A stretch of DNA of 39,329 nt from Vibrio cholerae (GCA_009728235.1 WNZI01000033.1:1-39329); one strand, 5' to 3'; positions 1 through 9,361 are shown, numbered from the stretch's first letter. A program made the numbers and translations. The notes: a model not told the origin generated them from the letters alone.

Positions 1-1
1 A

Positions 2-82
2 GTCGCAGCGGGCAAGGTGGCCGCATCGGGCCAGCGCGCCGACCTGAGCGCGTGGCTCCCCCTCTTCGGCGCCCATCCGTGA
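2..82 (+). CDS. C-terminal fragment of an unidentified gene (5' end outside the window)
   Basis: An open frame enters from the left edge and ends at a TGA at 80-82, giving about 26 residues ending in a Trp/Leu/Pro-rich tail (ending LFGAHP). Its third codon positions are rich in G and C, as expected for coding DNA here. The fragment is too short to identify. It would end before the most likely start of the next gene (217) and overlap only its longer alternative start at 52. Confidence 0.35.
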   Translation, partial: VAAGKVAASGQRADLSAWLPLFGAHP

Positions 83-216
83 GGAACGACGGATCCGGCG
101 CGGGATCGGCGCGCGTGCCCGGCCCGACGACGGCCGGTGGCCCGGTCAGGCCGGTACGCGCCCTCCGTCCGCCTGCCGGTCCGGTCGGCCGCCCCGCGAC
201 GGGTGCTGTGCGCGCG

Positions 217-1638
217 ATGACCGCCCGGGACAGGGTTCGCACCGTGCGCGGGCACACCGCGGCAGCACTTCGCCGTCAGCCTCCCGGCGCCTGGCTGACC
301 GGGCTCCTGGCGGCGCTGATCTACTCGGTCTTCTCCGTCACCCAGTGGAACCAGCTCGAGTCGCCGTCCTGGGACCTAGGGATCTTCACGCAGCTCGCGA
401 AGGCCTATGCCGCTGCCGAAACCCCGATCGTGCCCATCAAGGGCGAGGGCTTCAACCTGCTGGGTGACCATTTCCACCCGTTGCTCGTCCTGCTGGGACC
501 CGCCTACGCCGTGGCGCCGTCCGGTCTCACCGTCCTGATCGTGCAGAACCTCCTCTTCGGACTCTCCGTCGCGGTGGTGGCCCGCGTGGGGATGAGGCTC
601 GTCGGACCGGTTGCCGGGATCGCCGTGGGCGCCGCCTATGCCCTGTCCTGGGGCCTGCAGTCCGCCGTCGCGGCGCAGTTCCACGAGATCGCTTTCGCCG
701 TGCCGCTGCTGGCTCTCAGCCTGGAAGCGGTCCTGCGGCGTCGGCCCGTGGCCGCCGTCGTGTGGGGAGGCCTGCTCGTCTTCGTGAAGGAGGACCTCGG
801 ACTCACCGTCATCGCCCTCGGCCTCGTCGTCGCGTGGCGGCTGCGGAGCGTCGCCGGCCTGTGGCTGGCCGTCTGGGGCGCCCTCTGGCTGATCATCTCG
901 GTGCGATTGGTCCTGCCGGCGCTGAACTCGGCAGGACAGTACGACTACTCCGACCGCATCGACGTCGGAGCGATGATCACCGATCCGATCGGCGCCCTGA
1001 TCGACCTCGTGTCCGGGACGGCGAAGCACCACACCCTGCTGCTGCTCCTGCTGGCCGGTGGTTTCCTGTTCCTCCAGTCGTCCCTGGCCCTGGTGCTCCT
1101 GCCGACGCTGCTGTGGCGCTTCGCCTCCGGTCAGGAGGGGTACTGGGGACCGGAATGGCACTACAGCGCCGTCCTCATGCCCGTGCTGTTCCTCGCGCTC
1201 ATCGACGGCGTCCGCTCCCTTCGCAGGAGCAGGCGCGGGTGGGCACGCAGGCTCGCGGTGCTCGGTGTCCCGGCCGCCGTCGCAGCCTGCCTGATCCTGC
1301 TGCCCGGCCAGAAGTTCGGCGTGCTCCTCGAACCGGCCACCTACGGGCAGTCCGAGCGCTGGGATGCCGCACACCGGATGATGGATCTCATCCCCGAGGA
1401 CTCGACCGTGGAGACCGGCGTGGTCCTCATGGCCTATCTCGTCCCCGACACCCGGGTGTACTGGCTCGGCAACACCAATCCTGCACCGCAGTACCTGGTC
1501 GTCGACGCCGAGGACTGGAGCTGGGGCTCTGTCCGGCCGAGCGACGCCGAGGCGCACGCCGAGCAGCGCTACCCCGGCACTGACTACTCGCTCGTGTTCA
1601 GCGAGGAGGGCTATCAGCTCGTCAGACTCGAGCGCTGA
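217..1638 (+). CDS. DUF2079 polytopic membrane protein
   Basis: A protein of about 473 residues made mostly of hydrophobic helices separated by short loops. An early SWDLGIFTQ motif is followed by a conserved NLLGDHFHP stretch, which is typical of DUF2079 membrane proteins. This family resembles GT-C type glycosyltransferases in topology, but its reaction is unknown. I count roughly nine to eleven membrane segments, with the C-terminal 100 residues probably extracytoplasmic. I chose the ATG at 217; a GTG at 208 and another at 52 are in frame. The 52 start would add a Pro/Arg/Gly-rich leader that looks non-coding and would overlap the preceding frame. The fold assignment is fairly sure; no function should be inferred beyond the family. 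Confidence 0.8.
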   Translation: MTARDRVRTVRGHTAAALRRQPPGAWLTGLLAALIYSVFSVTQWNQLESPSWDLGIFTQLAKAYAAAETPIVPIKGEGFNLLGDHFHPLLVLLGPAYAVAPSGLTVLIVQNLLFGLSVAVVARVGMRLVGPVAGIAVGAAYALSWGLQSAVAAQFHEIAFAVPLLALSLEAVLRRRPVAAVVWGGLLVFVKEDLGLTVIALGLVVAWRLRSVAGLWLAVWGALWLIISVRLVLPALNSAGQYDYSDRIDVGAMITDPIGALIDLVSGTAKHHTLLLLLLAGGFLFLQSSLALVLLPTLLWRFASGQEGYWGPEWHYSAVLMPVLFLALIDGVRSLRRSRRGWARRLAVLGVPAAVAACLILLPGQKFGVLLEPATYGQSERWDAAHRMMDLIPEDSTVETGVVLMAYLVPDTRVYWLGNTNPAPQYLVVDAEDWSWGSVRPSDAEAHAEQRYPGTDYSLVFSEEGYQLVRLER

Positions 1639-1657
1639 CGCCCGGTAGCCTTAATGC

Positions 1658-2083
1658 ATGACCTCCGAGCAGCCCGCGCCGAACAGCACTCCCGAGCAGC
1701 CCGGCATCCAGGGCGCGGTGCACGCGGACGGGCAGCCAGCTCCCGCCGATCGCGAGGCAGCGCTGTCCGGCCAGGTCCCGGAAGCGGTGCCGGCCGAGGA
1801 GCCGGCCTACCGCGAAGTGACCGTCCGGCGGGCGCCGAAGTTCGTGCCCTTCATGGCCCTCGGGGCGGTGCTGGGGTTCCTCGTGGCGCTCGTCGTCGCC
1901 TACACCGGGCCGGAGGATCCCACCCTCACGCGCGAGTCCGTGCTCGGATTCTTCACGGTCGCCCTGGCCCTGCCGGGCCTGCTGCTCGCTGCCCTGCTCG
2001 TGCTGGTCTTCGACCGCCGCAGCATCAAGCGCGCGGAGCGTGCCCGGGCTGAACGCACGTACGACGACGACGCCGCAGGGTGA
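1658..2083 (+). CDS. small membrane protein with two transmembrane helices
   Basis: A 141-residue protein. The first 50 residues are polar and rich in Pro, Ala and Glu. Two hydrophobic helices follow, at about 65-82 and 95-118, and then a short basic tail ending in an acidic DDD run. It starts 19 nt after the DUF2079 stop and ends 57 nt before purF. A small two-helix protein at this place is common in Micrococcaceae purF neighbourhoods, but I know of no established function. The start is the ATG at 1658; no strong ribosome-binding site is visible. Confidence 0.72.
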   Translation: MTSEQPAPNSTPEQPGIQGAVHADGQPAPADREAALSGQVPEAVPAEEPAYREVTVRRAPKFVPFMALGAVLGFLVALVVAYTGPEDPTLTRESVLGFFTVALALPGLLLAALLVLVFDRRSIKRAERARAERTYDDDAAG

Positions 2084-2139
2084 CGTCCGTTCGTCGCCGA
2101 ACGCGAAGCGCCCGTGGACAAAGGTGAGACACTGGGGGC

Positions 2140-3699
2140 ATGGTGCGCGGCGACGGACAACTCTCCCATGATCTTCTTCCCGGCGAGAAAGGACCACAGG
2201 ATGCCTGTGGTGTCTTCGGTGTCTGGGCGCCCGGCGAGGAGGTAGCGAAGCTCGCCTACTACGGCCTGTACGCGCTGCAGCACCGCGGCCAGGAATCGGC
2301 GGGGATCGCCACCAGCGACGGACGACGGATCAACGTCTACAAGGACATGGGCCTCGTGTCCCAGGTGTTCGACGAGACGACACTCAACACCCTGACAGGG
2401 CACATCGCCGTCGGGCACTGCCGGTACTCGACCACCGGATCCTCTCACTGGGCGAACGCGCAGCCCACCCTCGGCGCCACCGCTGCCGGTACCGTGGCCC
2501 TCGCCCACAACGGCAACCTCACCAACTCGGCCGAGCTCTACCAGATGGTGCTCGCCCGCCACGGCAAGCCCCGGGCCGGCGAGCTCGCACAGGGCAACAC
2601 CACCGACACGGCGCTCGTCACCGCGCTGCTCGCCGGCGATGACGGGCGCTCGCTGGAACAGACGGCCATGGAACTGCTGCCGAGCATCCGCGGCGCTTTC
2701 TGCTTCGTCTTCATGGACGAGGGGACGCTGTACGCGGCCCGCGACGCCTACGGCGTCCGCCCGCTGGTCCTCGGCCGCCTCGAGCGAGGTTGGGTGGTCG
2801 CCTCCGAGCAGGCTGCGCTCGCCACGGTCGGCGCCAGCTTCATCCGGGAGATCGAGCCCGGCGAATTCATCGCTATCGACGAGGACGGCGTGCGCAGCAG
2901 CCGCTTCGCCTCGCCCACGGCCGCCGGTTGCGTCTTCGAGTACGTCTACCTCGCCCGGCCCGACGCCGCCATCGCCGGCCGCTCGGTGTACGAGTCGCGG
3001 GTGGAGATGGGCCGCCAGCTGGCGCGCGAGAACTCCGCTCCCGGGGACATCGTGATCCCGGTCCCCGAGTCCGGCACACCGGCCGCCGTCGGCTTCGCCG
3101 AGGAATCGGGGATCCCGTTCGCCCACGGCTTCGTGAAGAACGCCTACGTTGGCCGGACGTTCATCCAGCCCAGCCAGACCCTGCGCCAGCTCGGCATCCG
3201 GCTCAAGCTCAACGCCCTCGAATCCGTCATCCGCGGAAAGCGCATCATCGTGGTGGACGATTCGATCGTGCGCGGCAACACCCAGCGCGCCGTCGTCCGC
3301 ATGCTCCGTGAGGCGGGAGCCGCCGAGGTCCATGTCAAGATCTCCTCGCCGCCCGTGCGCTGGCCCTGCTTCTACGGCATCGACTTCGCATCGCGTGCCG
3401 AGCTGATCGCCAACGGTGCCGCGATCGATGAGATCAGTAAGTCAATCGGAGCGGACAGCCTCGCCTACATCTCCGAGGACGGCATGATCGATGCCACGCA
3501 GCAGCCCCGCGAGCGCCTCTGCACGGCGTGCTTCACCGGCACCTACCCCATCGAGCTGCCCGACGACGACCGCCTCGGCAAGAACCTGCTCGAGCGCGGA
3601 AATCCGGCCGACAAGTCCGGGGCAACGGGCTGTGATCCGGGACCGGATGCCGAATTCGAAGCAGTACTGACCGACGAAGACAAGAAAGAGCGGGTATGA
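2140..3699 (+). CDS. purF: amidophosphoribosyltransferase PurF
   Basis: PurF catalyses the first committed step of purine synthesis, converting PRPP and glutamine to phosphoribosylamine. The protein has 519 residues. The N-terminal nucleophile is Cys23 (ACGVFGV), so a 22-residue propeptide must be removed, as in other actinobacterial PurF enzymes. The class II glutaminase domain covers about residues 23-260 (HRGQESAG and HNGNLTN motifs). The phosphoribosyltransferase domain follows, with the PRPP-binding motif VVDDSIVRG near residue 372. A conserved cysteine-containing segment (RLCTACFTG) lies near 460, consistent with the Fe-S type of PurF. The stop codon overlaps the purM start by 4 nt (ATGA), which indicates translational coupling. 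Confidence 0.97.
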   Translation: MVRGDGQLSHDLLPGEKGPQDACGVFGVWAPGEEVAKLAYYGLYALQHRGQESAGIATSDGRRINVYKDMGLVSQVFDETTLNTLTGHIAVGHCRYSTTGSSHWANAQPTLGATAAGTVALAHNGNLTNSAELYQMVLARHGKPRAGELAQGNTTDTALVTALLAGDDGRSLEQTAMELLPSIRGAFCFVFMDEGTLYAARDAYGVRPLVLGRLERGWVVASEQAALATVGASFIREIEPGEFIAIDEDGVRSSRFASPTAAGCVFEYVYLARPDAAIAGRSVYESRVEMGRQLARENSAPGDIVIPVPESGTPAAVGFAEESGIPFAHGFVKNAYVGRTFIQPSQTLRQLGIRLKLNALESVIRGKRIIVVDDSIVRGNTQRAVVRMLREAGAAEVHVKISSPPVRWPCFYGIDFASRAELIANGAAIDEISKSIGADSLAYISEDGMIDATQQPRERLCTACFTGTYPIELPDDDRLGKNLLERGNPADKSGATGCDPGPDAEFEAVLTDEDKKERV

Positions 3700-4808
3700 G
3701 CGCGCCGAACCCCATCACGTACGCCAGCGCCGGAGTGGACGTCGAGGCGGGTGACCGTGCCGTCGAACTCATGAAGGACGCCGTGCGGGCCACGCACGGC
3801 GCACAGGTGATCGGTGGGGTGGGCGGCTTCGCGGGTCTCTACGACGTCTCCCGCCTCCTCACCTACACGCGTCCCCTGCTCGCGACGTCGACGGATGGAG
3901 TGGGCACCAAGGTGGCGATCGCGCAGGCCATGGACATCCACGACACCATCGGCTTCGACCTGGTGGGCATGGTCGTGGACGACATCGTGGTGGTCGGGGC
4001 CGAGCCGCTGTTCATGACCGACTACATCGCGTGCGGGAAGGTCGTCCCCGAGCGCATCGCGGACATCGTCCGGGGTATCGCCGCCGGTTGCTCGGCTGCC
4101 GGCACAGCGCTGGTTGGCGGTGAGACCGCCGAGCACCCCGGTCTGCTGGGTGAGCACGAGTACGACGTCGCAGGCGCCGCCACGGGCGTTGTCGAGGCCG
4201 ATCGCGTGCTCGGACCGGAGCGCGTCCGTGCGGGGGACGTCATCATCGGGATGGCCTCCTCGGGCCTGCATTCGAACGGGTACTCGCTCGTCCGCCGCGT
4301 CATCAACCAGGCCGGCTGGGCGCTGGACCGGCAGGTCTCGGAGCTCGGACGGACGCTCGGCGAGGAGCTGCTCGAGCGACCCGGATCTACGCCGCGGACT
4401 GCCTGGCTCTCACCCGGGACGACGCCGCCCAGGTCCATGGTTTCAGCCATGTGACCGGCGGAGGCCTCGCCGCGAACCTCGCCCGGGTGCTCCCCCGCGG
4501 GCTCGAAGCGACCGTGAACCGCTCCACCTGGGAGCTTCCGCCGATCTTCACGCTGGTCTCGCAGCTGGGCAACGTCCCGCTGCCGGATCTCGAGCGGACC
4601 CTGAACCTCGGCGTCGGCATGGTGGCCATCGTCGCGCGACGGGGCTGATGCCGCCCTCTCCAGGCTCGCCGCAGCGGGCGTGCCGTCGTGGGTCATGGGC
4701 AGTGTGCAGGTGGCGAGTGGTGCCGGAACGGACGGACCGGACTACGTGCAGGGCGCCAAGGGCGTCGATGGCGGGTCGGTGCGGCTGCTCGGCGCCTACG
4801 CCTCCTAG
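3696..4808 (+). pseudogene. purM: phosphoribosylformylglycinamidine cyclo-ligase PurM, interrupted by two compensating indels
   Basis: PurM (AIR synthetase) catalyses the fifth step of purine synthesis. Read continuously, the locus gives a full-length protein of about 370 residues: STDGVGTK near 67, LVGGETAEHPG near 140, SSGLHSNGYSL near 190, and a C-terminal domain with HVTGGGLAANL and ending in GAYAS. The frame is broken twice. One base, probably a C, is missing near 4377 (after the codons for ELLE). The frame is restored near 4637 by one extra base or two missing ones. Between these points about 87 residues must be read in a different frame. Because protein similarity continues perfectly through both breaks and the enzyme is needed for purine synthesis, I favour sequence error over real decay. 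Confidence 0.9.
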
Positions 4809-4899
4809 CACCCCGGTCACGGAGACCCGCGCCGGACCCCGGGCGCGGTTCGGCGTTGCCGGCGGCTCGACGGCTAACCAGCCGCGAAGCGAACGGCAG

Positions 4900-4947
4900 G
4901 CACGAAGAAGCCCCTGTCCTCCGGCGAGGACAGGGGCTTCTTCGTGC
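4900..4947. terminator. bidirectional intrinsic terminator between purM and the CE4-GH10 gene
   Basis: A perfect 21-bp inverted repeat (arms 4900-4920 and 4927-4947) with a 6-nt loop CCGGCG. The arms contain AAGAAGCCCCTGTCCT and its complement, so the hairpin carries A-rich and T-rich flanks on both strands. It lies between the convergent purM and xylanase genes. Confidence 0.88.
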
Positions 4948-4974
4948 GACGAACCGCTCAGCGCAGGCCGGGCG

Positions 4975-7900
4975 TCAGGGCTTGCCGGTCTGCTTGCGCG
5001 TCACGACGACGTCGAACGAGCTGGTCCGGCTGTTGCCTGCCCGGTCCGTGGCCGTGCAGGTGACGGTTGTCACTCCGATGCTGAACCGCGCTCCGGATGC
5101 CGGGGTGCAGACCAGGGGAACCACGCCGTCGAGGGTGTCGATGGCCGACGGCAGGGTGTACTTCACCTTCGCCCCGCTTGCGCCGTTCGATACCGCGCTG
5201 ATGTCCGACTGGTCCGCGATACGGGGCGGAAGGACATCGGCGGGACGGGCGGGAAGCCTGGTCGGATCGACGATGCCCCAGTAGGCCGGAGTGACCTGCA
5301 GCTCGTCGTCGAACGGCAGGGGCTGTTCCCACGGACGGGCCATCGGCCACGTGCGCAACCACGTGCGGGCGTTGCTGATGCCCCAGAACGTCACAGAATC
5401 GATCGCGGCGTTCTGCTTGGTGAGCATCGCGAACAGGTCGCGGTGGTAGTACCCCACCTCCGCCGCGGCGTCCTCGTCGTCCTCGAACGCGGGGCTGTAT
5501 GGATCCGTCGGCGCGCCGCTGACGTCGGCGCCCTGGTTCTCCGTCGAGGCGTTGACGTCGAGTTCCGTAATGGCCTGCAGGAGCGTCGGGTCCACCGCTT
5601 CGACAGCCTTGATGGAGTCCTCGAGCCACTGCACGGGCCGAGCCACGTCGACGTGCGCCTGGTGCCCCACTCCGTCGATCGGGACACCGCGGGTCTTGAG
5701 TGCGCGGATGAGGTCGAGGTAGTCCGCCCGCTTCTCCGGCATCTCGGTGTTGTAGTCGTTGATGAACAGGGCCGCGTCGGGGAAGTAGCGGTCCGCCAGG
5801 CGGAACGCCTGATCCACGAACCCTTCGCCGAGGACCTGGAACCAGCGGCTGTCGCGCATGTCGTGCGGGTTGGCCGTGTCACCGTCCGCGATGACCTCGT
5901 TGACGACGTCCCAGGCCCAGATGGGGCTGTCCCCGTTGGGGTAGCGGGCGTCGATGTGGTCGGCGATGCCCTTGATGTGGGCTTCCATCCGGGCCTTGAG
6001 GAGCGCCTGGTCCGCAGCGCTGTTGGTGAGGTCGCGAGCGCCGTCCTTGAAGAACCAGGCGGGTGTCTGCGAGTGCCAGGCCAGGACGTGCCCGTACACC
6101 TCGATGTCGTTGGCGTCGGCGAAGTCCAGCAGCTGGTCCAGCTGGGTGAAGGCGAACTGACCCTCGACGGGCTGCACGCTCTCCGGCTTGCCGGCGTTCT
6201 CCGGGGTGACGGCGTTGTAGTGCTTGCGGATGAGGTCCGCTGCGGGTCCCACGGTCTCCCGTGCATCGATCGCGACTCCGACGTGCTCGATACCCCGGGC
6301 GCCGAGGACGTCCTTGAGGCCGGGGACGTCGTTCTGGATGGGCTTTTCGACGATCGGCACGAGGCTGAAGTCATCGAGCAGGAACTCCACGCCGACAGGG
6401 CCCTCGACGTACACCTGCACCTTGTCAGCCGCTGCACCGAGCGTGTAGGTACCCTTCATCAGGGTCCAGCCGTCCGCCGTGATGGAGGCACCGGCGCCGG
6501 CGACGCCGTCGTACGCGCTTCCTCCGCCGTTGTCCCGCTGCACCGAGATCTTGAGCGATGCCGGCGGCTGGTTGGCTGCGAGCTTCGCCCAGACCGACAC
6601 CTCCACGGCGGTGCCGACGGGCAGGGCCGACGTCACATCGAGGGACGCGCCGTGCCATGGCTGGGTGCGACCCGTCACGAGCAGGCTGCCGGAGCCGGTG
6701 CGCGCATCGCTGCTCGCCGCGACCTGGACGCCGTCGCCGCGGGCTGCCCAACCATCGGTGCCGGTCTCGAAGCCGCTGGAGATCCCGGCCTGGTCGCCGG
6801 CTGTGGCGCCGCCGCGTGGCAGGGTGAACGTCCAACCTTCGGCGAGCTTCTCCCGCACCACGGTCGAGACCGCCTTGACGGTGTTCGAGCGGTCACCGCC
6901 GCCGTCATGTGCCAGGACCACAGCACCCGGGGTGAACGCCGCGCGGAGGTTCGAGGTGAGGGTCTCCTCGCTGAGGTCGTTACCATCCCAGTCGGAGATG
7001 ACGTTTCCCAGCCCGAGGGGCTGCATCCCGAGCGCTGCCGCTACCTCGCCCGTTGCCCCCCAGCTGCCGTTCGGCGCCCGGAAGTAGGGCACCTGCAGCG
7101 CAGGGTCGCCCGCTGCGGCGCGGATGAGGCGCAGGTTCTCCTTGAGATCGGCCTCGACCTGGCCCTGCGTCCACGAGCCCATGTCCGCGTAGGACGTGCC
7201 GTGGTTGCACAGCGTGTGTCCCTCCGCGACGATCCGCCGCAGCAGTTCGGCTCCACCCGGCGCCTGGACATTCTGCCCGATGACGCAGAAGGTCGCAGTG
7301 ATGCCGGTGTCGCGGAGCAGATCGAGGACGGCGGTGGTCTCCCCCGGGTTCGGGCCGTCGTCGAAGGTGAGGGCGATGACGTTGCCGGTACCGCGGGCTG
7401 TTGCAAGCGGTGTCGCGGACGGGCTCACGGCGCCGCCGGGGACGAAGGCGGGATCAGGGGTGGGCTGCCAGGCTCCGTCGGCGGGAGCGGCGGTGCCGCT
7501 GATCACGACGTCGTCGACGAGGTAGTCGTAGGGCGCACCGAGATCCCCTGTCCCGAGGTAGGCCCGGAGCGCGGCGGGGTCGGCGCCGGCGGGTGCGGAG
7601 AAGGTACCGCTCACCGTGGTCCAGCTGTCGGCCGAGATGGTAGTGTTGCCGACCCAGCTGTAGGCGGGTTCCACGACGAACCGGGCGGACGTCGATGTTC
7701 CAGCGCCCGCAGCGAGCTTCACCTGTGCGGAGAAGGTGTAGCTGCCACCGGCCTGCAGGAGGTTGGCCGGCGTCTTGATGCCGTCGTAGTCGTTGGCGCG
7801 CCCCTTCACGAGGAGTGCCTTGTCACCGTCGGCATCGACGACGGACAGGGTCGGCCCGCCGTTCTGCACGAGCGGACCGAAGTCACCGTCCTCGAAGTCC

Positions 7901-8013
7901 TCGCTGAGGAGCACTGCGGGGTCGGCCGCCTGCGCGGCCGGCAGGACCAGGGCCCCTGCTCCCGCGATCAGGCCGAACGCCGTGGCGCCTGCGATCAGAC
8001 AACGTTGTCTCAT
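4975..8013 (-). CDS. secreted multidomain acetylxylan deacetylase (CE4) / endo-1,4-beta-xylanase (GH10)
   Basis: A 1012-residue exoenzyme. It has a Sec signal peptide (1 to about 29, ending AQA) and a first CBM4/9/22-like module (about 31-172). A CE4/NodB polysaccharide deacetylase domain follows (about 205-400), with TFDDGP at 216-221 and His271 in the metal motif. A second CBM22-like module spans about 412-553. The GH10 domain (about 568-915) has acid/base Glu706 in WDVVNEV and nucleophile Glu817 in ITELDVN. A HYR-like Ig-fold domain ends the protein (about 925-1010). The predicted role is to remove acetyl groups from xylan and cut its backbone in one polypeptide. The expected second metal-binding histidine of CE4 is Tyr275. 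The start has a good ribosome-binding site (GAAGGAG). A terminator upstream separates this gene from the next xylanase, so it should have its own promoter; I could not identify one. Confidence 0.93.
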   Translation of the reverse strand: MRQRCLIAGATAFGLIAGAGALVLPAAQAADPAVLLSEDFEDGDFGPLVQNGGPTLSVVDADGDKALLVKGRANDYDGIKTPANLLQAGGSYTFSAQVKLAAGAGTSTSARFVVEPAYSWVGNTTISADSWTTVSGTFSAPAGADPAALRAYLGTGDLGAPYDYLVDDVVISGTAAPADGAWQPTPDPAFVPGGAVSPSATPLATARGTGNVIALTFDDGPNPGETTAVLDLLRDTGITATFCVIGQNVQAPGGAELLRRIVAEGHTLCNHGTSYADMGSWTQGQVEADLKENLRLIRAAAGDPALQVPYFRAPNGSWGATGEVAAALGMQPLGLGNVISDWDGNDLSEETLTSNLRAAFTPGAVVLAHDGGGDRSNTVKAVSTVVREKLAEGWTFTLPRGGATAGDQAGISSGFETGTDGWAARGDGVQVAASSDARTGSGSLLVTGRTQPWHGASLDVTSALPVGTAVEVSVWAKLAANQPPASLKISVQRDNGGGSAYDGVAGAGASITADGWTLMKGTYTLGAAADKVQVYVEGPVGVEFLLDDFSLVPIVEKPIQNDVPGLKDVLGARGIEHVGVAIDARETVGPAADLIRKHYNAVTPENAGKPESVQPVEGQFAFTQLDQLLDFADANDIEVYGHVLAWHSQTPAWFFKDGARDLTNSAADQALLKARMEAHIKGIADHIDARYPNGDSPIWAWDVVNEVIADGDTANPHDMRDSRWFQVLGEGFVDQAFRLADRYFPDAALFINDYNTEMPEKRADYLDLIRALKTRGVPIDGVGHQAHVDVARPVQWLEDSIKAVEAVDPTLLQAITELDVNASTENQGADVSGAPTDPYSPAFEDDEDAAAEVGYYHRDLFAMLTKQNAAIDSVTFWGISNARTWLRTWPMARPWEQPLPFDDELQVTPAYWGIVDPTRLPARPADVLPPRIADQSDISAVSNGASGAKVKYTLPSAIDTLDGVVPLVCTPASGARFSIGVTTVTCTATDRAGNSRTSSFDVVVTRKQTGKP

Positions 8014-8169
8014 GGTTCTCCTTCTTCATGTGCCCGGGCCACGGTGGGCGCGGGCAGCAGCCGCTCGGTGCGGCAGGTGGGGCGATGCTGGGAGGGTGTT
8101 GCGGTACTGCGCTGATGTCATGCGATGCCGGGTGAGGGCGCGTGTGCGTGTGCGGTGCCGGAGGCCCCG

Positions 8170-8209
8170 GGCAGGGCGGGCGCGGTTCCCCCTCCGCGCC
8201 CGCCCTGCC
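8170..8209 (-). terminator. terminator of the secreted GH10 gene
   Basis: A perfect 16-bp GC-rich stem (arms 8170-8185 and 8194-8209, loop of 8 nt) starting 12 nt beyond the stop codon of the gene at 8222-9361. There is no clear U-tract, as is common in high-GC actinobacteria. It isolates this gene from the downstream CE4-GH10 gene. Confidence 0.72.
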
Positions 8210-8221
8210 GTCGTCCGGTGT

Positions 8222-9361
8222 CTAGCGGTTGCCGCGTCCGGGAGACGCCTGCTCGAGGGTGTCCTGCAGGGCGTAGTAGGCGGGCTTGCGGGTGAAGTCG
8301 TTCCACATCACCGTCGCCTCCCCCTCGCCCGCGAAGAACACGGGGACCCAGGAGTACTTGTCCGTGAAGCCCCAGATGGTGAACGAGTTGCACTCCTCGA
8401 CGGAGACGCAGGCCTCGAGCGCCCGCTGGTAGTAGCTCGACTGCTGTGCGAGCTGCGCCGCGGTGGGCCGGGTTCCGGGGGCGACATCCATGCGTACGTC
8501 GATCTCGGTGATGGCCGTCTCCAGCCCGAGGTCGTCGAAGCGCTGCAGGTTGGCCTCGAGGTCGCCGGGGAATCCGTAGCGTGTGCTCAGATGGCCCTGG
8601 ATGGCGAAGCCGTCCACGGGGACGCCCTGTGCCTGCAGCCGTGGAATGAGTTCGAGGTAGGCGTTGCTCTTGGCGTTGATGCTCTCCACGCCGTAGTCGT
8701 TGAAGAACAGCTTGGCCTTCGGGTCCGCCTCGTGCGCCCAGCGGAAGGCATCCGCGATGATCTCGGGGCCGAGCTCCCGGATCCAGATGTTGTCCGACGT
8801 GCGCAGGGTCCCGTCGCCGTTGTAGATCTCGTTGGCGACGTCCCACTGCTGGATCTTGCCCGCGTAGCGGCCCACCACCGTCTGGATGTGCTCCTTGAGG
8901 ATGGTCCGGAGCTCGTCCTTGGAGAAGTTCCCCTCCTCGAGCCACTCCGGGTTCTGGCTGTGCCAGAACAGGGTGTGCCCGCGGACCACCTGCTTGTTCT
9001 GCTGCGCGAACTGCACGATGGCGTCCATCTCGGCGAAGCGGTAGGTGTTCCGCTCCGGGTGGACGAACTCCCACTTGAGCTGGTTCTCCGGCGACACGGA
9101 GTTGAATTCCGCGGCGAGGCGCTGGCGATACTCCAGATCGAAAGTGAACGGGTCGGGGTAGGGCTGGGTCTCGTGGTGGCCACCGCCGGCGACGGCGGTG
9201 CCAATCTTCAGATCCTGCGGTGCCACCCAGCGCAGGGTGTCCTTCTTCTCGATTCCGGGCGGTCGGGGCGCCTGGTGGGGTCCGGCGAAGGCCGGAACCG
9301 CGGTGGGGAGGATCATCGCGGCGGCCAGGGCGGCGGCGGCGAGGGACTTGGTGACCAACAT
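8222..9361 (-). CDS. secreted endo-1,4-beta-xylanase, GH10, single domain
   Basis: A 379-residue enzyme with a signal peptide (MLVTKSLAAAALAAA..., cleavage near AFA at residue 26) followed directly by one GH10 barrel. Diagnostic segments are SPENQLKWE near residue 90, GHTLFWHSQNPEW near 129, acid/base Glu178 in WDVANEI, FFNDYG near 220 and nucleophile Glu286 in ITEIDVR. No binding module is present. The predicted role is extracellular cleavage of xylan to oligosaccharides. A strong ribosome-binding site (GGAGAG) precedes the ATG. The gene is divergent from a LacI-type repressor. A canonical promoter and two palindromes lie in its 5' region (separate entries), so repression by that neighbour is likely. 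Confidence 0.95.
   Translation of the reverse strand: MLVTKSLAAAALAAAMILPTAVPAFAGPHQAPRPPGIEKKDTLRWVAPQDLKIGTAVAGGGHHETQPYPDPFTFDLEYRQRLAAEFNSVSPENQLKWEFVHPERNTYRFAEMDAIVQFAQQNKQVVRGHTLFWHSQNPEWLEEGNFSKDELRTILKEHIQTVVGRYAGKIQQWDVANEIYNGDGTLRTSDNIWIRELGPEIIADAFRWAHEADPKAKLFFNDYGVESINAKSNAYLELIPRLQAQGVPVDGFAIQGHLSTRYGFPGDLEANLQRFDDLGLETAITEIDVRMDVAPGTRPTAAQLAQQSSYYQRALEACVSVEECNSFTIWGFTDKYSWVPVFFAGEGEATVMWNDFTRKPAYYALQDTLEQASPGRGNR

Noticed and set aside
376-1557. A minus-strand open frame opposite the DUF2079 gene
   Set aside because: Low-complexity translation rich in Gly, Asp, Gln and Arg and no domain; the plus strand encodes a coherent membrane protein.
1900-3333. A minus-strand open frame opposite purF
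   Set aside because: It is the antisense shadow of a highly conserved gene.
4377-4640. Programmed frameshifting as an explanation for the purM breaks
   Set aside because: No slippery heptamer or downstream structure was seen, two separate shifts would be needed, and purM is not known to use frameshifting.
4114-8115. A plus-strand open frame of about 1300 codons opposite the CE4-GH10 gene
   Set aside because: It is antisense to a protein with clear GH10 and CE4 catalytic motifs. Long open antisense frames are expected in GC-rich DNA, and its translation has no recognisable domain.
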